A model generated the notes under the pieces. It saw nothing but the letters and a program-made list of their open reading frames with translations, did not search any database and was not told the DNA's origin. From JBGTLU01 sp041743935 (lineage in GTDB: Bacteria > Bacteroidota > Bacteroidia > Sphingobacteriales > Sphingobacteriaceae): a stretch of DNA of 64,000 bases. This document shows positions 9,047 to 17,866 of the stretch, one piece after another (position 1 is the stretch's first letter; the number at the start of each line of letters is the position of its first letter). The DNA is taken from assembly GCA_041743935.1 (NCBI GenBank), contig JBGTLU010000005.1, positions 62,001-126,000 of the forward strand. The letters run 5' to 3'. The translations under genes and the position numbers were made by a program.

Positions 9047-9054
9047 TATTTTTG
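9047..9054 (+). promoter_or_regulatory. -7 box of kdsD-manC
   Basis: TATTTTTG fits the TAnnTTTG consensus and lies 39 bases before the TTG start of kdsD. The same gap holds a one-mismatch DnaA-box-like sequence, TTATCCACC, at 9069-9077; a single imperfect box is not meaningful alone. Confidence 0.45.
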
Positions 9055-9093
9055 CTCAATTACAATACTTATCCACCATCAAAAAATTAAATT

Positions 9094-10047
9094 TTGCAAA
9101 TAATAGAATCCGCCAAACGAACCCTTGAAATTGAGGCAAATGCCCTAATGAACTTAATAGGGCTTATTGATTCAGATTTCGAAAAAATTGTTGAACGATT
9201 ATACGCTTCATCGGGTAGAATAGTTATAACAGGAATCGGGAAAAGTGCAATTGTGTCTCAAAAAATTGTTGCAACTTTAAATTCAACAGGCAGTGCAGCT
9301 GTTTTTATGCATGCAGCGGATGCCATTCATGGAGATTTAGGAATGGTTCAGCAAAACGATAGCATTATTTGTATCTCAAAAAGTGGCAATACACCCGAAA
9401 TAAAGTTGTTGGTACCATTGCTTAAGCAGTCTGGCAATTTATTAATTGGCATGGTTGGCGATTTAAATTCGTATCTCGCAAAAAATGCCGATTTTATAAT
9501 TAATACCACAGTAGCTGTAGAAGCTTGTCCAAATAATTTAGCACCTACCACTAGTACAACTGCCCAAATAGCTATGGGAGATGCATTAGCGATTTGCTTA
9601 TTAGAAATGAGAAAATTTAGTACCTCTGATTTTGCAAAATTCCATCCAGGTGGTGCTTTGGGTAAAAAACTCTATCTAAAGGTTGATGACCTATATCGAT
9701 TAAATCAACTGCCCGTTGTGAATCAAGAAGCGAGTTTGAAAGAAGTTATAATCGAAATATCTTCTAAAAGGCTTGGTGCTACTGCTGTAGTAAATAAAAC
9801 TAAGTTAGTGGGTGTTATAACAGATGGGGATATCAGACGAATGATGGAGAGAACAGATAACTTTAGCCTTATTACAGCTAAAGAAATAATGAGCATAAAC
9901 CCAAAAACCATTGGGCCAAATGAAATGGCTATTAATGCATTGGACTTGATGAAAAAAAATAATATTACTCAATTAATAGTTGCTGAAGAACAAAAATATT
10001 TAGGATTTATTCATCTACACGATTTAATTCGTGAAGGAATTATTTAA
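9094..10047 (+). CDS. kdsD: Arabinose-5-phosphate isomerase (KpsF/GutQ family)
   Basis: A 317-residue enzyme that converts ribulose-5-phosphate to arabinose-5-phosphate, the first step to Kdo. The N-terminal SIS domain shows TGIGKSAIVSQKI, the STGSAA loop and ISKSGNTPE. The middle has the family-specific FHPGGALGKKL, and two CBS domains follow (about residues 210-317). Translation starts at TTG: an in-frame stop lies just upstream, and the next Met (residue 18) would remove part of the conserved SAKRTLEIEANAL helix. It abuts manC with no gap (TAAATG). Confidence 0.95.
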   Translation: MQIIESAKRTLEIEANALMNLIGLIDSDFEKIVERLYASSGRIVITGIGKSAIVSQKIVATLNSTGSAAVFMHAADAIHGDLGMVQQNDSIICISKSGNTPEIKLLVPLLKQSGNLLIGMVGDLNSYLAKNADFIINTTVAVEACPNNLAPTTSTTAQIAMGDALAICLLEMRKFSTSDFAKFHPGGALGKKLYLKVDDLYRLNQLPVVNQEASLKEVIIEISSKRLGATAVVNKTKLVGVITDGDIRRMMERTDNFSLITAKEIMSINPKTIGPNEMAINALDLMKKNNITQLIVAEEQKYLGFIHLHDLIREGII

Positions 10048-11133
10048 ATGGAAAATAACCACTACACAGTAATAATGGCCGGTGGTATAGGAAGCAGGTT
10101 TTGGCCTGCCAGTACTACCAAACACCCAAAGCAATTCTTAGACATACTAGGAACTGGTAAAACAATGTTAAGACAAACCTATGAAAGGTCGTTAAATGTT
10201 TCTCCACAAGAAAACATCTACATTATAACCAATGAAATATATAAGAACTTAGTAATTGAGCAATTACCAGAAATTAGCGAAGAGCAAATAATTCTGGAGC
10301 CTATTATGCGTAACACTGCCCCTTGCATTGCTTATGCATCTTGTAAAATTTGTAAAATAAATCCCAACGCATTAATTGTCGTATCGCCATCTGACCATCT
10401 AATAATTCAAGAAAGTAAATTTGTTGAAACCATAAAAACTGCATTTAAACACGCAATGGATGGAGAAAAACTAATCACTTTGGGTATAAAACCATCCAGA
10501 CCCGACACCGGATACGGCTATATTCAATTTAATGAAAATTCTGACATTGATGGCTTAAATAAAGTAAAAACATTTACTGAAAAACCGACGATAGACCTTG
10601 CCAAAACGTTTTTGCAAAGCGGAGATTTTTTGTGGAATGCAGGAATTTTTATTTGGAAAGCCAGCGCAATAATGAAGGCATTCGAAAAATATTTACCAGA
10701 AACAGCTGAAGTTTTTAAAGAAATAAAACCTTTTTTAAACACTAAAAAGGAAAAAGAGAACATTAAATCTGCTTATGCACAATGCACCAACATCTCTATC
10801 GATTTTGGAATTATGGAAAAAGCGGATAATGTATATGTAATTCCTAGTGAATTTGGATGGAGTGATTTAGGTACTTGGGGATCTGTTTATGAATTAATGG
10901 ATAAAGATTATGTAGGAAATGCAATCACATCCGGTAAACATATTTTTGCTTATGACACTTCAAATTGTTTGGTTTCAATCCCACAAGAAAAGTTATTGGT
11001 TTTACAAGGTTTACACAATTACATCATAATTGATACGGACGATGTTTTAATGATTTGCAAAAAAGAGGACGAGCAAAAAATTAAACTAATTGTAGCCGAA
11101 ATTAAAAGTAAAAAGGGCGAAAATTTTATATAG
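10048..11133 (+). CDS. manC: Mannose-1-phosphate guanylyltransferase
   Basis: A 361-residue nucleotidyltransferase that makes GDP-mannose from mannose-1-phosphate and GTP for surface polysaccharide or glycan synthesis. The N-terminal signature MAGGIGSRFWPAS followed by HPKQFLDILG is the GGxGxR...PKQF motif, and SPSDHLI and TEKP motifs are present. The length is that of the single-domain type; the phosphomannose-isomerase domain found in bifunctional ManC is absent. It follows kdsD with no intergenic base. Its end overlaps convergent rlmB by 8 bases. Confidence 0.94.
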   Translation: MENNHYTVIMAGGIGSRFWPASTTKHPKQFLDILGTGKTMLRQTYERSLNVSPQENIYIITNEIYKNLVIEQLPEISEEQIILEPIMRNTAPCIAYASCKICKINPNALIVVSPSDHLIIQESKFVETIKTAFKHAMDGEKLITLGIKPSRPDTGYGYIQFNENSDIDGLNKVKTFTEKPTIDLAKTFLQSGDFLWNAGIFIWKASAIMKAFEKYLPETAEVFKEIKPFLNTKKEKENIKSAYAQCTNISIDFGIMEKADNVYVIPSEFGWSDLGTWGSVYELMDKDYVGNAITSGKHIFAYDTSNCLVSIPQEKLLVLQGLHNYIIIDTDDVLMICKKEDEQKIKLIVAEIKSKKGENFI

Positions 11134-11902
11134 AAACACGTTGCTTTATAGCTTCATATAGTATAATCCCAGCAGATACAGAGACATTTAATGAAGCAAT
11201 GCTGCCATTCATTGGAATTTTAACTTGCTCGTTTGAAAAACGCATATATTCTTCTGAAATACCATCTTCTTCAGAACCTAAAATAATTACCGTAGGAATT
11301 CTGAAATCAACATCAAAACTGTGTTTTTGAGCTTTTTCTGAGCAAGAAATTACTTGCAATCCAGACTCTGCCAAAAATTGTAACGTAAATTTTAAATTAA
11401 TTTCTCTACAAATGGGCATCAAATGCAAAGCACCAGCTGAAGTTTTCACTGCATCCGGATTTATTTGTGCTGCCCCTCTGGCAGGAATAATCACTGCATG
11501 TACTCCCATGCAAGCTGCCGAACGTACTATAGCTCCAAAATTACGTACATCTGTAATCCGGTCTAATAGTAATAAAAGAGGCACCTCTCCTTTTTCATAA
11601 ATCATTGGTACCAAATTTTCTATACTTTGATAAACGATTGGAGATATGAAAGCAACTACACCTTGATGGTTTTTTGCAGTTAATCGATTCAATTTTTCTA
11701 TTGGTACGTACTGAAATGGAGTATTAGTTTCGGTTAAAATTTTACGCAATTCACCCCAAAGTTGTCCGGTTAAACCTTTTTGCACAAATAAACTTTCTAA
11801 CTCTTTCCCAGAGTTTATAGCCTCTATAACTGCCCTTATTCCAAATACCATTTGGTTATTTTCTCTTTCTGGTTTTCGTTCTCTAAACATGTAACTATTC
11901 AA
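11126..11902 (-). CDS. rlmB: 23S rRNA 2'-O-methyltransferase, RlmB-type (SPOUT)
   Basis: A 258-residue TrmH-family RNA ribose methyltransferase; the E. coli family member methylates G2251 of 23S rRNA. The N-terminal L30e-like substrate-binding part begins NQMVFGIRAVIEAI. The catalytic SPOUT domain shows motif 1 DRITDVRNFGAIVRSA, motif 2 ILGSEEDGIS and motif 3 SLNVSVSAGIILYE. The start could be either ATG 11902 (MNSYMF) or ATG 11890 (MFRERK); the latter resembles relatives more. Which nucleotide is modified here is inferred from the family. Confidence 0.9.
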   Translation of the reverse strand: MNSYMFRERKPERENNQMVFGIRAVIEAINSGKELESLFVQKGLTGQLWGELRKILTETNTPFQYVPIEKLNRLTAKNHQGVVAFISPIVYQSIENLVPMIYEKGEVPLLLLLDRITDVRNFGAIVRSAACMGVHAVIIPARGAAQINPDAVKTSAGALHLMPICREINLKFTLQFLAESGLQVISCSEKAQKHSFDVDFRIPTVIILGSEEDGISEEYMRFSNEQVKIPMNGSIASLNVSVSAGIILYEAIKQRVSI

Positions 11903-11971
11903 GTAAATCAGGATTAAATATTGATAATTAATGGCTTATAAATACATGTTTTAACAACTAAGTAAATCTAC

Positions 11972-11997
11972 TTATCCACATTTCTTAGTTATCCACA
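11972..11997 (+). other. Two perfect DnaA boxes upstream of dnaB
   Basis: TTATCCACA, the consensus DnaA-binding 9-mer, occurs twice in the same direction at 11972-11980 and 11989-11997, 17 bases apart. The 305-base gap 11903-12207 that holds them is very AT-rich. This could be an origin or DnaA-dependent control of dnaB; see the findings. Confidence 0.6.
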
Positions 11998-12065
11998 TGT
12001 TATAAATCAGACAAATTTATACTTAAATTTATGTCTTTTGGCAGAATAATAATTTTTACCACAAT

Positions 12066-12088
12066 TTATTAACACTGCTTGTTAATAA
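12066..12088. repeat. Inverted repeat of two DnaA-box-like 9-mers
   Basis: TTATTAACA (12066-12074) and its exact reverse complement TGTTAATAA (12080-12088) surround the 5-base spacer CTGCT. Each arm differs at one position from the relaxed DnaA box TTATNCACA. No T-run follows, so it does not look like a terminator. Confidence 0.6.
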
Positions 12089-12180
12089 TGCACCACTGCA
12101 AAGCTTTTTAAGTTTCTTATAAGATTAATATTAAACCTGTTTTGTTCATAAATTAATATCAACAAAATAACAGATTTAAA

Positions 12181-12188
12181 TAGATTTG
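12181..12188 (+). promoter_or_regulatory. -7 box of dnaB
   Basis: TAGATTTG matches TAnnTTTG and ends 19 bases before the dnaB ATG, giving a short leader. Confidence 0.5.
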
Positions 12189-12207
12189 TTACCCCTAAAA
12201 AAACCAA

Positions 12208-13755
12208 ATGACAACTGAAAATACCGATAATTCCTATAAAAGCAGAACCGATAAGAGAACCAATAGAACACAACCTGCTACCATGGGATTGGGTAAGTTA
12301 CCACCACAGGCTATTGATCTAGAAGAAGCTGTATTAGGAGCTATCATGATTGAAAAAAATGCTCTAACATCGGTGATAGAGTTCTTAAAACCACAGATAT
12401 TTTACAAAGACAGTCACCAAAAAATATACAATGCAATTCAACAGCTATTCACAAAATCTCAACCTATAGATATACTTACGGTAACTGCCCAACTAAGACA
12501 AAACGGCGAATTAGAGTTAATTGGAGGTGCATATACTGTAACAGAACTCACCAACCGAGTAGCCTCAGCTGCTAATATTGAGTATCATGCCAGAATTTTA
12601 GCTCAAAAATTTATACAAAGAGAACTAATTAGAATATCTACTGATGTGATAAGCAATGCATATGAAGATACCACAGATGTTTTTCAATTATTAGATCAAG
12701 CAGAGCAAAACTTATTTTCTATTGCCGAGAGTAATTTGCGTAAAAATGCCGAAGGGATGTCGGAATTAATAAAAAAATCCATTATCCAAATAGAAAGTTT
12801 AAAAGATAAAGTAGATGGCCTAACCGGAGTACCTTCCGGTTTCTCAGATTTGGATAGAATAACATCCGGATGGCAAAACTCAGATTTAGTAATCATTGCT
12901 GCTCGCCCAGGTATGGGTAAAACTGCTTTCATTTTGAGTGCAGTTAGAAATGCAAGCGTTGATTTTAATATACCAACCGCGGTTTTTTCATTAGAAATGT
13001 CATCTGTGCAATTAGTAAATCGTATGATTTCGGGCGAAACAGAATTGCCTTCCGAGAAACTAAGAAGAGGTAATTTAGCCGACTATGAATGGCAACAACT
13101 ACATTCTAAGATTAATAAACTGGTAGACGCACCAATTTATATTGACGATACACCTGCCTTAAATATTTTTGAGTTACGTGCCAAATGCCGAAGACTTAAA
13201 GCTCAATACAACATACAAATGATTGTAATTGACTATTTACAATTAATGCACGGACAAGGTGACAATAGAAATGGCAATAGAGAACAAGAAGTAGGTGCTA
13301 TTTCTAGAGCATTAAAAGCATTAGCAAAAGAGTTAAATGTGCCGGTTATTGCACTCTCTCAACTTAGCCGTGCACCTGAAACCCGTCCAGGAAATAGCAA
13401 AAGACCTCAATTATCTGATTTACGTGAATCAGGTTCCATTGAACAAGATGCCGACATGGTTATATTTCTTTACCGTCCTGAATATTATGGTTTAGAAGTA
13501 GATGAAGATAATAATAACACTAGAGGAATAGGTGAAGTAATTATTGCAAAACATAGAAATGGAAGTACAGGAACGGTAAAACTTAAATTTATTCCTGAGT
13601 TTGTAAAGTTTAAAGACCTAGAACCAGATTTTGGTTCGTTAAATGCCAATCCATTTGCGGCAATAAATCCAAATACAGATTTTGAAAGCAGACCTTCTGA
13701 TGTAATCATTCGTCCATCCAAAATGAACGACCCTGATTTGGATGGCGATAACTAA
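12208..13755 (+). CDS. dnaB: Replicative DNA helicase DnaB
   Basis: A 515-residue hexameric 5'-3' helicase that unwinds DNA at the replication fork. A short charged N-terminal extension precedes the DnaB N-domain (PPQAIDLEEAVLGAIM). The RecA-like C-domain has Walker A ARPGMGKTAF, IVIDYLQLMHG (Walker B region), the LSQLSRAPETR segment and the conserved SDLRESGSIEQDADMV. No intein interrupts it. The C-terminal tail is acidic and disordered. The gene is preceded by a DnaA-box-containing spacer and followed 2 bases later by the end of convergent chrA. Confidence 0.97.
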   Translation: MTTENTDNSYKSRTDKRTNRTQPATMGLGKLPPQAIDLEEAVLGAIMIEKNALTSVIEFLKPQIFYKDSHQKIYNAIQQLFTKSQPIDILTVTAQLRQNGELELIGGAYTVTELTNRVASAANIEYHARILAQKFIQRELIRISTDVISNAYEDTTDVFQLLDQAEQNLFSIAESNLRKNAEGMSELIKKSIIQIESLKDKVDGLTGVPSGFSDLDRITSGWQNSDLVIIAARPGMGKTAFILSAVRNASVDFNIPTAVFSLEMSSVQLVNRMISGETELPSEKLRRGNLADYEWQQLHSKINKLVDAPIYIDDTPALNIFELRAKCRRLKAQYNIQMIVIDYLQLMHGQGDNRNGNREQEVGAISRALKALAKELNVPVIALSQLSRAPETRPGNSKRPQLSDLRESGSIEQDADMVIFLYRPEYYGLEVDEDNNNTRGIGEVIIAKHRNGSTGTVKLKFIPEFVKFKDLEPDFGSLNANPFAAINPNTDFESRPSDVIIRPSKMNDPDLDGDN

Positions 13756-13757
13756 AT

Positions 13758-14951
13758 TTAAATTATTACTCCTAACAGAATTCCACCTAAAATAATTAAT
13801 GGAGTGGGTATTTTTGTAAACTGTAAGATCACAAAGGTTACAAGCATTAAAGATACGCTGGTAAAGGAAACTCCGATAGGAATCAATAACAGTATGAATG
13901 CTGCAATTATAAATCCAACTGATATAGCATTAATTCCAGATAAGGAGTTTTTTATACGTGTTATTTTTTTTAGGTTATTCCAAAAAGGAAGAATAAACAA
14001 GATCAAAATCAAACCCGGTAAATTCACTCCCATAACAGCGGCTATACTACCTAAAGCTTGCCCATATACAGAAGAGTTTTTCATTGCCATACCACCTAAA
14101 AAGGATGTAAAAGAGAAAATTGGGCCAGGTAACATTTGCTGAAAAGCATATCCTGATAAAAACTCTTGTGCAGATAAGTATTTTTTAAATTCTACAAATT
14201 CTGTGTACATAAAGGGAATCAATACTTGCCCACCACCAAAAATTATTGCACCATTCCGATAAAAGTTTTCAAATAAACGAATGGGTAAACTGAATGGAGA
14301 AGTTCTATTGATAATTGCACCCAACATGGCAAATACGATAAGTATCCCAAAGAAATATGCAACTTTCTTTAAGTTTACATTTATAACTAGCTTCTCACCA
14401 ATCTCTCGTTCTTCTGTATTACTGTTTAGTATGGATGATATAAAACCACCCGCAATTATTAAAATGGGAAAAACAAAAGCACTTTTGAATACAACTGTAG
14501 CAACACAAGCTATCAATGCAAAAATGAATGCCGTTTTTGTAGTTAAAATTTTTTTCGATAATGTAAACGCAGCATATGCAACAAAACCAAGTGCAATTGG
14601 TCCAAGAAAAGCAACAACATTAGAATCACTTATGGTAGGATTTATTTGTATGAAAAAAACAGCCAACAGAAACATTAAAGTGGCAGAAGGTAACATCCAA
14701 ATGAAAAAACTGATAATAGCTATGCGTAACCCTCCTACTTTATACGCAATGGCAACTAAAGTTTGAGTAGATGAAGGACCTGGTAATAACGAACAAAGAG
14801 CATTTAATTCTAATAAATCAGTTTCAGAGACGTAATTCCTTTTCTTTACAAAATCTTTTAATAATATAGCAATATGAGCTTGTGGCCCACCAAAAGAGGT
14901 TAATGTGTAATACAACACATCACGCAAAAAGAAAAGTTTACGTTTAGTCAA
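13758..14951 (-). CDS. chrA: Chromate transporter ChrA (two-domain CHR protein)
   Basis: A 397-residue inner-membrane protein built from two homologous CHR halves, as in long-chain ChrA. The first half has TLTSFGGPQAHIAIL and LLPGPSSTQTLVAIAYKVGG. The second has IIFGGGQVLIPFMY and QQMLPGPIFSFTSFLGG. ChrA proteins export chromate by proton-driven antiport, but many homologues have uncertain natural substrates. Translation begins at TTG: an in-frame stop lies upstream and the first internal Met is deep inside the protein. It lies 39 bases downstream of the TPR gene and may be read with it. Confidence 0.88.
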   Translation of the reverse strand: MTKRKLFFLRDVLYYTLTSFGGPQAHIAILLKDFVKKRNYVSETDLLELNALCSLLPGPSSTQTLVAIAYKVGGLRIAIISFFIWMLPSATLMFLLAVFFIQINPTISDSNVVAFLGPIALGFVAYAAFTLSKKILTTKTAFIFALIACVATVVFKSAFVFPILIIAGGFISSILNSNTEEREIGEKLVINVNLKKVAYFFGILIVFAMLGAIINRTSPFSLPIRLFENFYRNGAIIFGGGQVLIPFMYTEFVEFKKYLSAQEFLSGYAFQQMLPGPIFSFTSFLGGMAMKNSSVYGQALGSIAAVMGVNLPGLILILFILPFWNNLKKITRIKNSLSGINAISVGFIIAAFILLLIPIGVSFTSVSLMLVTFVILQFTKIPTPLIILGGILLGVII

Positions 14952-14990
14952 CAGTTTTTTCGATTCTTAAGTCGAAGATATTGAAAAATA

Positions 14991-15317
14991 TTAATCCTCC
15001 ACATCCATTAAATCATTATATGCTTGTTGCAATTCGTTTAAAGCATGTCTATTATTTTGCCCTTTTGCTACTTCTATACCCTTTAAATAGGTTGTTTCTG
15101 CTTCCGATTTTTTAGCAAATAGTTCATATAACTTCCCTAAATGATAGTAAGTGCCTAAGTAAGAAGGATGTTCAATTAAAAGCTCCTCAAACAATCTCAA
15201 TGTTTTATCTTTATGACCTAGAGATAAGTACTCGGTTGCTATTGCATATTTTAAAAATGCATCGTTTGGTTCTTGATCTAAAAAGTTTTTTAATTGGTCT
15301 AATCGTGTTAAAGTCAT
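14991..15317 (-). CDS. Small tetratricopeptide-repeat protein
   Basis: A 108-residue soluble protein made of about three TPR helices-turn-helix units. Examples are FLKYAIATEYLSLGHKDKTL and YLGTYYHLGKLYELFAKKSEAE. TPRs mediate protein-protein contact; the partner is unknown. I start at ATG 15317 (MTLTRLDQLK), because the upstream ATG at 15350 would run into the etfB promoter. It is divergent from etfB and lies just upstream of chrA on the same strand. Confidence 0.8.
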   Translation of the reverse strand: MTLTRLDQLKNFLDQEPNDAFLKYAIATEYLSLGHKDKTLRLFEELLIEHPSYLGTYYHLGKLYELFAKKSEAETTYLKGIEVAKGQNNRHALNELQQAYNDLMDVED

Positions 15318-15339
15318 TTTGATTTTATGCGTTTTTAAA

Positions 15340-15347
15340 TAAATTTG
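15340..15347 (+). promoter_or_regulatory. -7 box of etfBA
   Basis: TAAATTTG matches TAnnTTTG and ends 15 bases before the etfB ATG at 15363. Confidence 0.5.
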
Positions 15348-15362
15348 CAAAAATTTGAACTC

Positions 15363-16100
15363 ATGAAAATTTTAGTCTGCATTAGTAATGTACCCGATAC
15401 AACTACAAAAATAACCTTTACGGAAAACAACACACAATTCAATTCTGCTGGTGTGCAATATATCATTAATCCGTATGACGAGTTGGCATTATCAAAAGCA
15501 ATTGATATATGTGAAGGTGGTAAAGGAACAGTTAGCGTTTTAAATGTTGGCGAAGCCAACACAGAGCCTACCATAAGAAAAGCATTAGCTATAGGTGCCG
15601 ATGATGCCATTAGAGTAAATGCAAAACCTGTTAATGCTTATTTTGTTGCTAATCAGATTGCCAATGTTGCAAAAACTGGTGGCTATGATATGATTCTATT
15701 TGGTAGAGAATCCATTGATTTTAATGGATCACAGGTTTGTGCAATGGTTGGAGAATTATTAGACATCCCTTCTATATCCATTGTTAAAAAATTAACATTG
15801 GATGGTTCTAAAGCTATTTTAGAAAGAGAAATTGAAGGTGGTAAAGAAGTAATTGAAACATCCTTGCCTTTTGCCGCTAGCTGCTCAGAAGGAGTTGCAG
15901 AACCTAAAATACCTAACATGCGCGGAATTATGTCTGCCCGTACTAAGCCTTTAACTGTAGTAGATAGTATAGATGTTCCAAAAGTAATTGAAGTTATAAA
16001 TTATGAAACACCAGCCCCAAGAGGTAGTGTAAAAATGATTGATAGTTCAACCCCAGAAGCATTAATTGATGCTTTACATAATGAAGCTAAAGTTATTTAA
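15363..16100 (+). CDS. etfB: Electron transfer flavoprotein, beta subunit
   Basis: A 245-residue subunit of the heterodimeric ETF, which accepts electrons from acyl-CoA and other dehydrogenases and passes them on to the quinone pool. MKILVCISNVPDTT, the AMP-binding region (GRESIDFNGSQVCAMVGELL) and the late NMRGIMSARTKPL are typical. The start at ATG 15363 is chosen over a TTG at 15345 because it gives the conserved MKILV N-terminus and leaves the promoter box free. The alpha subunit follows after 48 bases. Confidence 0.95.
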   Translation: MKILVCISNVPDTTTKITFTENNTQFNSAGVQYIINPYDELALSKAIDICEGGKGTVSVLNVGEANTEPTIRKALAIGADDAIRVNAKPVNAYFVANQIANVAKTGGYDMILFGRESIDFNGSQVCAMVGELLDIPSISIVKKLTLDGSKAILEREIEGGKEVIETSLPFAASCSEGVAEPKIPNMRGIMSARTKPLTVVDSIDVPKVIEVINYETPAPRGSVKMIDSSTPEALIDALHNEAKVI

Positions 16101-16148
16101 AACTAAGCATCTAACCATTGATATTTAAACAAACGTAATAGAAAAAAC

Positions 16149-17126
16149 ATGTCAGTATTAGTATACGTAGAGAATACAGAAGGTAAATTCAAAAAATCTA
16201 CCTACGAAGTAATTTCTTATGCAAAAGAAATTGCAAACCAAATGGGAACAAAATTAACAGCTGTTTCCATTGGTGATGTTAGCGATTCTGTCTTATCAGA
16301 ATTGGGTAAATACGGCGCGGAGAAAGTTTTAAACGTAACCAACGATAAATTAAAAACATTTGTAAACAAGGCATATGCTTCAGTAATAGCAGAAGCTGCT
16401 AAAAGCGAGGGTGCTTCTATCGTAGTATTATCTGCAACTTTTACTGGCAAAGGTTTAGCTCCACGTGTTGCCGTAAAATTACAAGCAGGTTATGCAGTTG
16501 GCGTTACGGAATTACCTAATATTTCTGGTGGTGGTTTTGTTGTAAAAAAGGGCGCATTCTCCGGAAAAGCTTTCTCAAACGTGAGTATTACTTCAGAAAA
16601 TAAGGTTTTAACACTCACACCAAATGCTTACAAAATAGTTGAAAGCGGATCAAATGCCAATGTGGTTCCATTTGAATCCAACATCAAGGAAAGTGATTTC
16701 CAAGCCATGGTTCTAGACATCGTTAGAGCAACTGATAAAGTTTCTCTACCAGATGCTGAGCTAGTAGTTTCAGCTGGTCGTGGATTAAAAGGTCCTGAGA
16801 ATTGGGGAATGATTGAAGAATTAGCTGATTTATTAGGCGCAGCAACCGCTTGCTCTAAACCTGTTTCGGATGCAGATTGGAGACCACACTCTGAGCACGT
16901 TGGCCAAACCGGTATAGCAGTTAGCCCAAATTTATACATTGCAATTGGAATCTCTGGTGCTATACAACATTTAGCCGGTGTTAGTTCATCCAAAGTGATT
17001 GTAGTCATCAACAAAGATCCTGAAGCTCCATTCTTTAAAGTAGCAGATTATGGTATAGTTGGAGATGCTTTTGAAGTAGTTCCTAAAATAATTGAAGCTG
17101 TTAAGAAATTTAAAGAAAATGCTTAA
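16149..17126 (+). CDS. etfA: Electron transfer flavoprotein, alpha subunit
   Basis: A 325-residue partner of EtfB. The C-terminal FAD-binding domain is clear: VSAGRGLKGPENW, SKPVSDADWRPHSEHVGQTG, LYIAIGISGAIQHLAG and VINKDPEAPFFKVADYGIVGD. The N-terminal domain (MSVLVYVENTEGKFKK) pairs with the beta subunit. It is co-transcribed with etfB and closed by a strong terminator (17141-17173). No acyl-CoA dehydrogenase or ETF:quinone oxidoreductase is encoded in the window. Confidence 0.96.
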   Translation: MSVLVYVENTEGKFKKSTYEVISYAKEIANQMGTKLTAVSIGDVSDSVLSELGKYGAEKVLNVTNDKLKTFVNKAYASVIAEAAKSEGASIVVLSATFTGKGLAPRVAVKLQAGYAVGVTELPNISGGGFVVKKGAFSGKAFSNVSITSENKVLTLTPNAYKIVESGSNANVVPFESNIKESDFQAMVLDIVRATDKVSLPDAELVVSAGRGLKGPENWGMIEELADLLGAATACSKPVSDADWRPHSEHVGQTGIAVSPNLYIAIGISGAIQHLAGVSSSKVIVVINKDPEAPFFKVADYGIVGDAFEVVPKIIEAVKKFKENA

Positions 17127-17140
17127 TTGATTTTCATTTG

Positions 17141-17173
17141 AAAAGCCCCGCAATTATGCGGGGCTTTTTTTTT
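17141..17173 (+). terminator. Terminator after etfA
   Basis: A perfect 12-bp stem (AAAAGCCCCGCA / TGCGGGGCTTTT) with an ATTA loop is followed by a T-run. The promoter of the next gene begins at its last T. Confidence 0.9.
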
Positions 17174-17180
17174 ACTTTTG
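17173..17180 (+). promoter_or_regulatory. -7 box of the bifunctional-nuclease gene, five bases before its GTG
   Basis: TACTTTTG matches TAnnTTTG. It abuts the etfA terminator and ends 5 bases before the GTG start at 17186, predicting a leaderless mRNA. The octamer and its spacing to the start codon are the same as for queE. Confidence 0.5.
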
Positions 17181-17185
17181 TATTA

Positions 17186-17788
17186 GTGAAAAAAATAAAA
17201 CTTGATATTGTTGGGCTGTCTTATAGTCAAACCCAAACTGGAGCTTACGCATTGGTGTTGGGTGAAATTAACGGACGAAGAAGATTACCCATCATTATTG
17301 GCGGTTTCGAAGCACAAGCAATTGCTATAGAAATTGAAAAAATGACACCAAGTAGACCACTAACCCATGATTTATTTAAGTCGGTGGCTACTACATTCAA
17401 TTTATCTGTTCAAGAAGTAATTATCTATAATCTGGTTGATGGCATTTTCTATGCTAAATTAATTATATCTGATGGAAAAAAAACCACAGAAATAGATGCC
17501 AGAACTTCTGATGCTATTGCACTAGCTGTTAGGTTTGATTGTCCGATATATACCTATGAATTTATCATTTCTACTGCAGGAATAGTGATTGAAGGAAATG
17601 ATTTTGTATTTATGGAAAGTAATGAAAATCAGATCATCGACGAGAAACAACCGGTACGTACCGGGACAAACTATGCTGCACTTTCTGATGAAGAACTAAA
17701 AAAGCAATTAACCAAAGCAATAGAAGAAGAGGCCTACGAAAAAGCAGCAAGAATTAGAGATGAAATGGGAAGAAGAAAAAATTCCTAA
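17186..17788 (+). CDS. Bifunctional nuclease-family protein (DUF151) with UVR motif
   Basis: A 200-residue cytosolic protein. The N-terminal DUF151/BFN domain shows LDIVGLSYSQTQTGAYALVLGE, GRRRLPIIIGGFEAQAIAIEIE and IDARTSDAIALAVRF. The C-terminus carries a UvrB/UvrC-like helical pair (LKKQLTKAIEEEAYEKAARIRDE). A plant relative has been reported to have DNase and RNase activity, while the bacterial role is unclear. The UVR motif suggests contact with a nucleic-acid enzyme. I choose GTG 17186 as start, since the upstream ATG (17138) would place the start in front of the terminator hairpin and translate through it. Confidence 0.85.
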   Translation: MKKIKLDIVGLSYSQTQTGAYALVLGEINGRRRLPIIIGGFEAQAIAIEIEKMTPSRPLTHDLFKSVATTFNLSVQEVIIYNLVDGIFYAKLIISDGKKTTEIDARTSDAIALAVRFDCPIYTYEFIISTAGIVIEGNDFVFMESNENQIIDEKQPVRTGTNYAALSDEELKKQLTKAIEEEAYEKAARIRDEMGRRKNS

Positions 17789-17866
17789 TCCAACATTACT
17801 CACAATACGTTTAAAATATTTCAGTTTTTCAATGTTATTCCTAATTTCACCAAAAAGTTTTAAAAA

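Noticed and set aside
9069..9077. DnaA-box-like TTATCCACC between recQ and kdsD
   Set aside because: A single site with one mismatch and no companions is expected by chance in AT-rich DNA.
14281..14766. 161-codon open frame on the + strand inside chrA, with another (13804-14142) next to it
   Set aside because: Both lie opposite a clear ChrA coding region, have no family resemblance, and their residues mirror the antisense of membrane helices.
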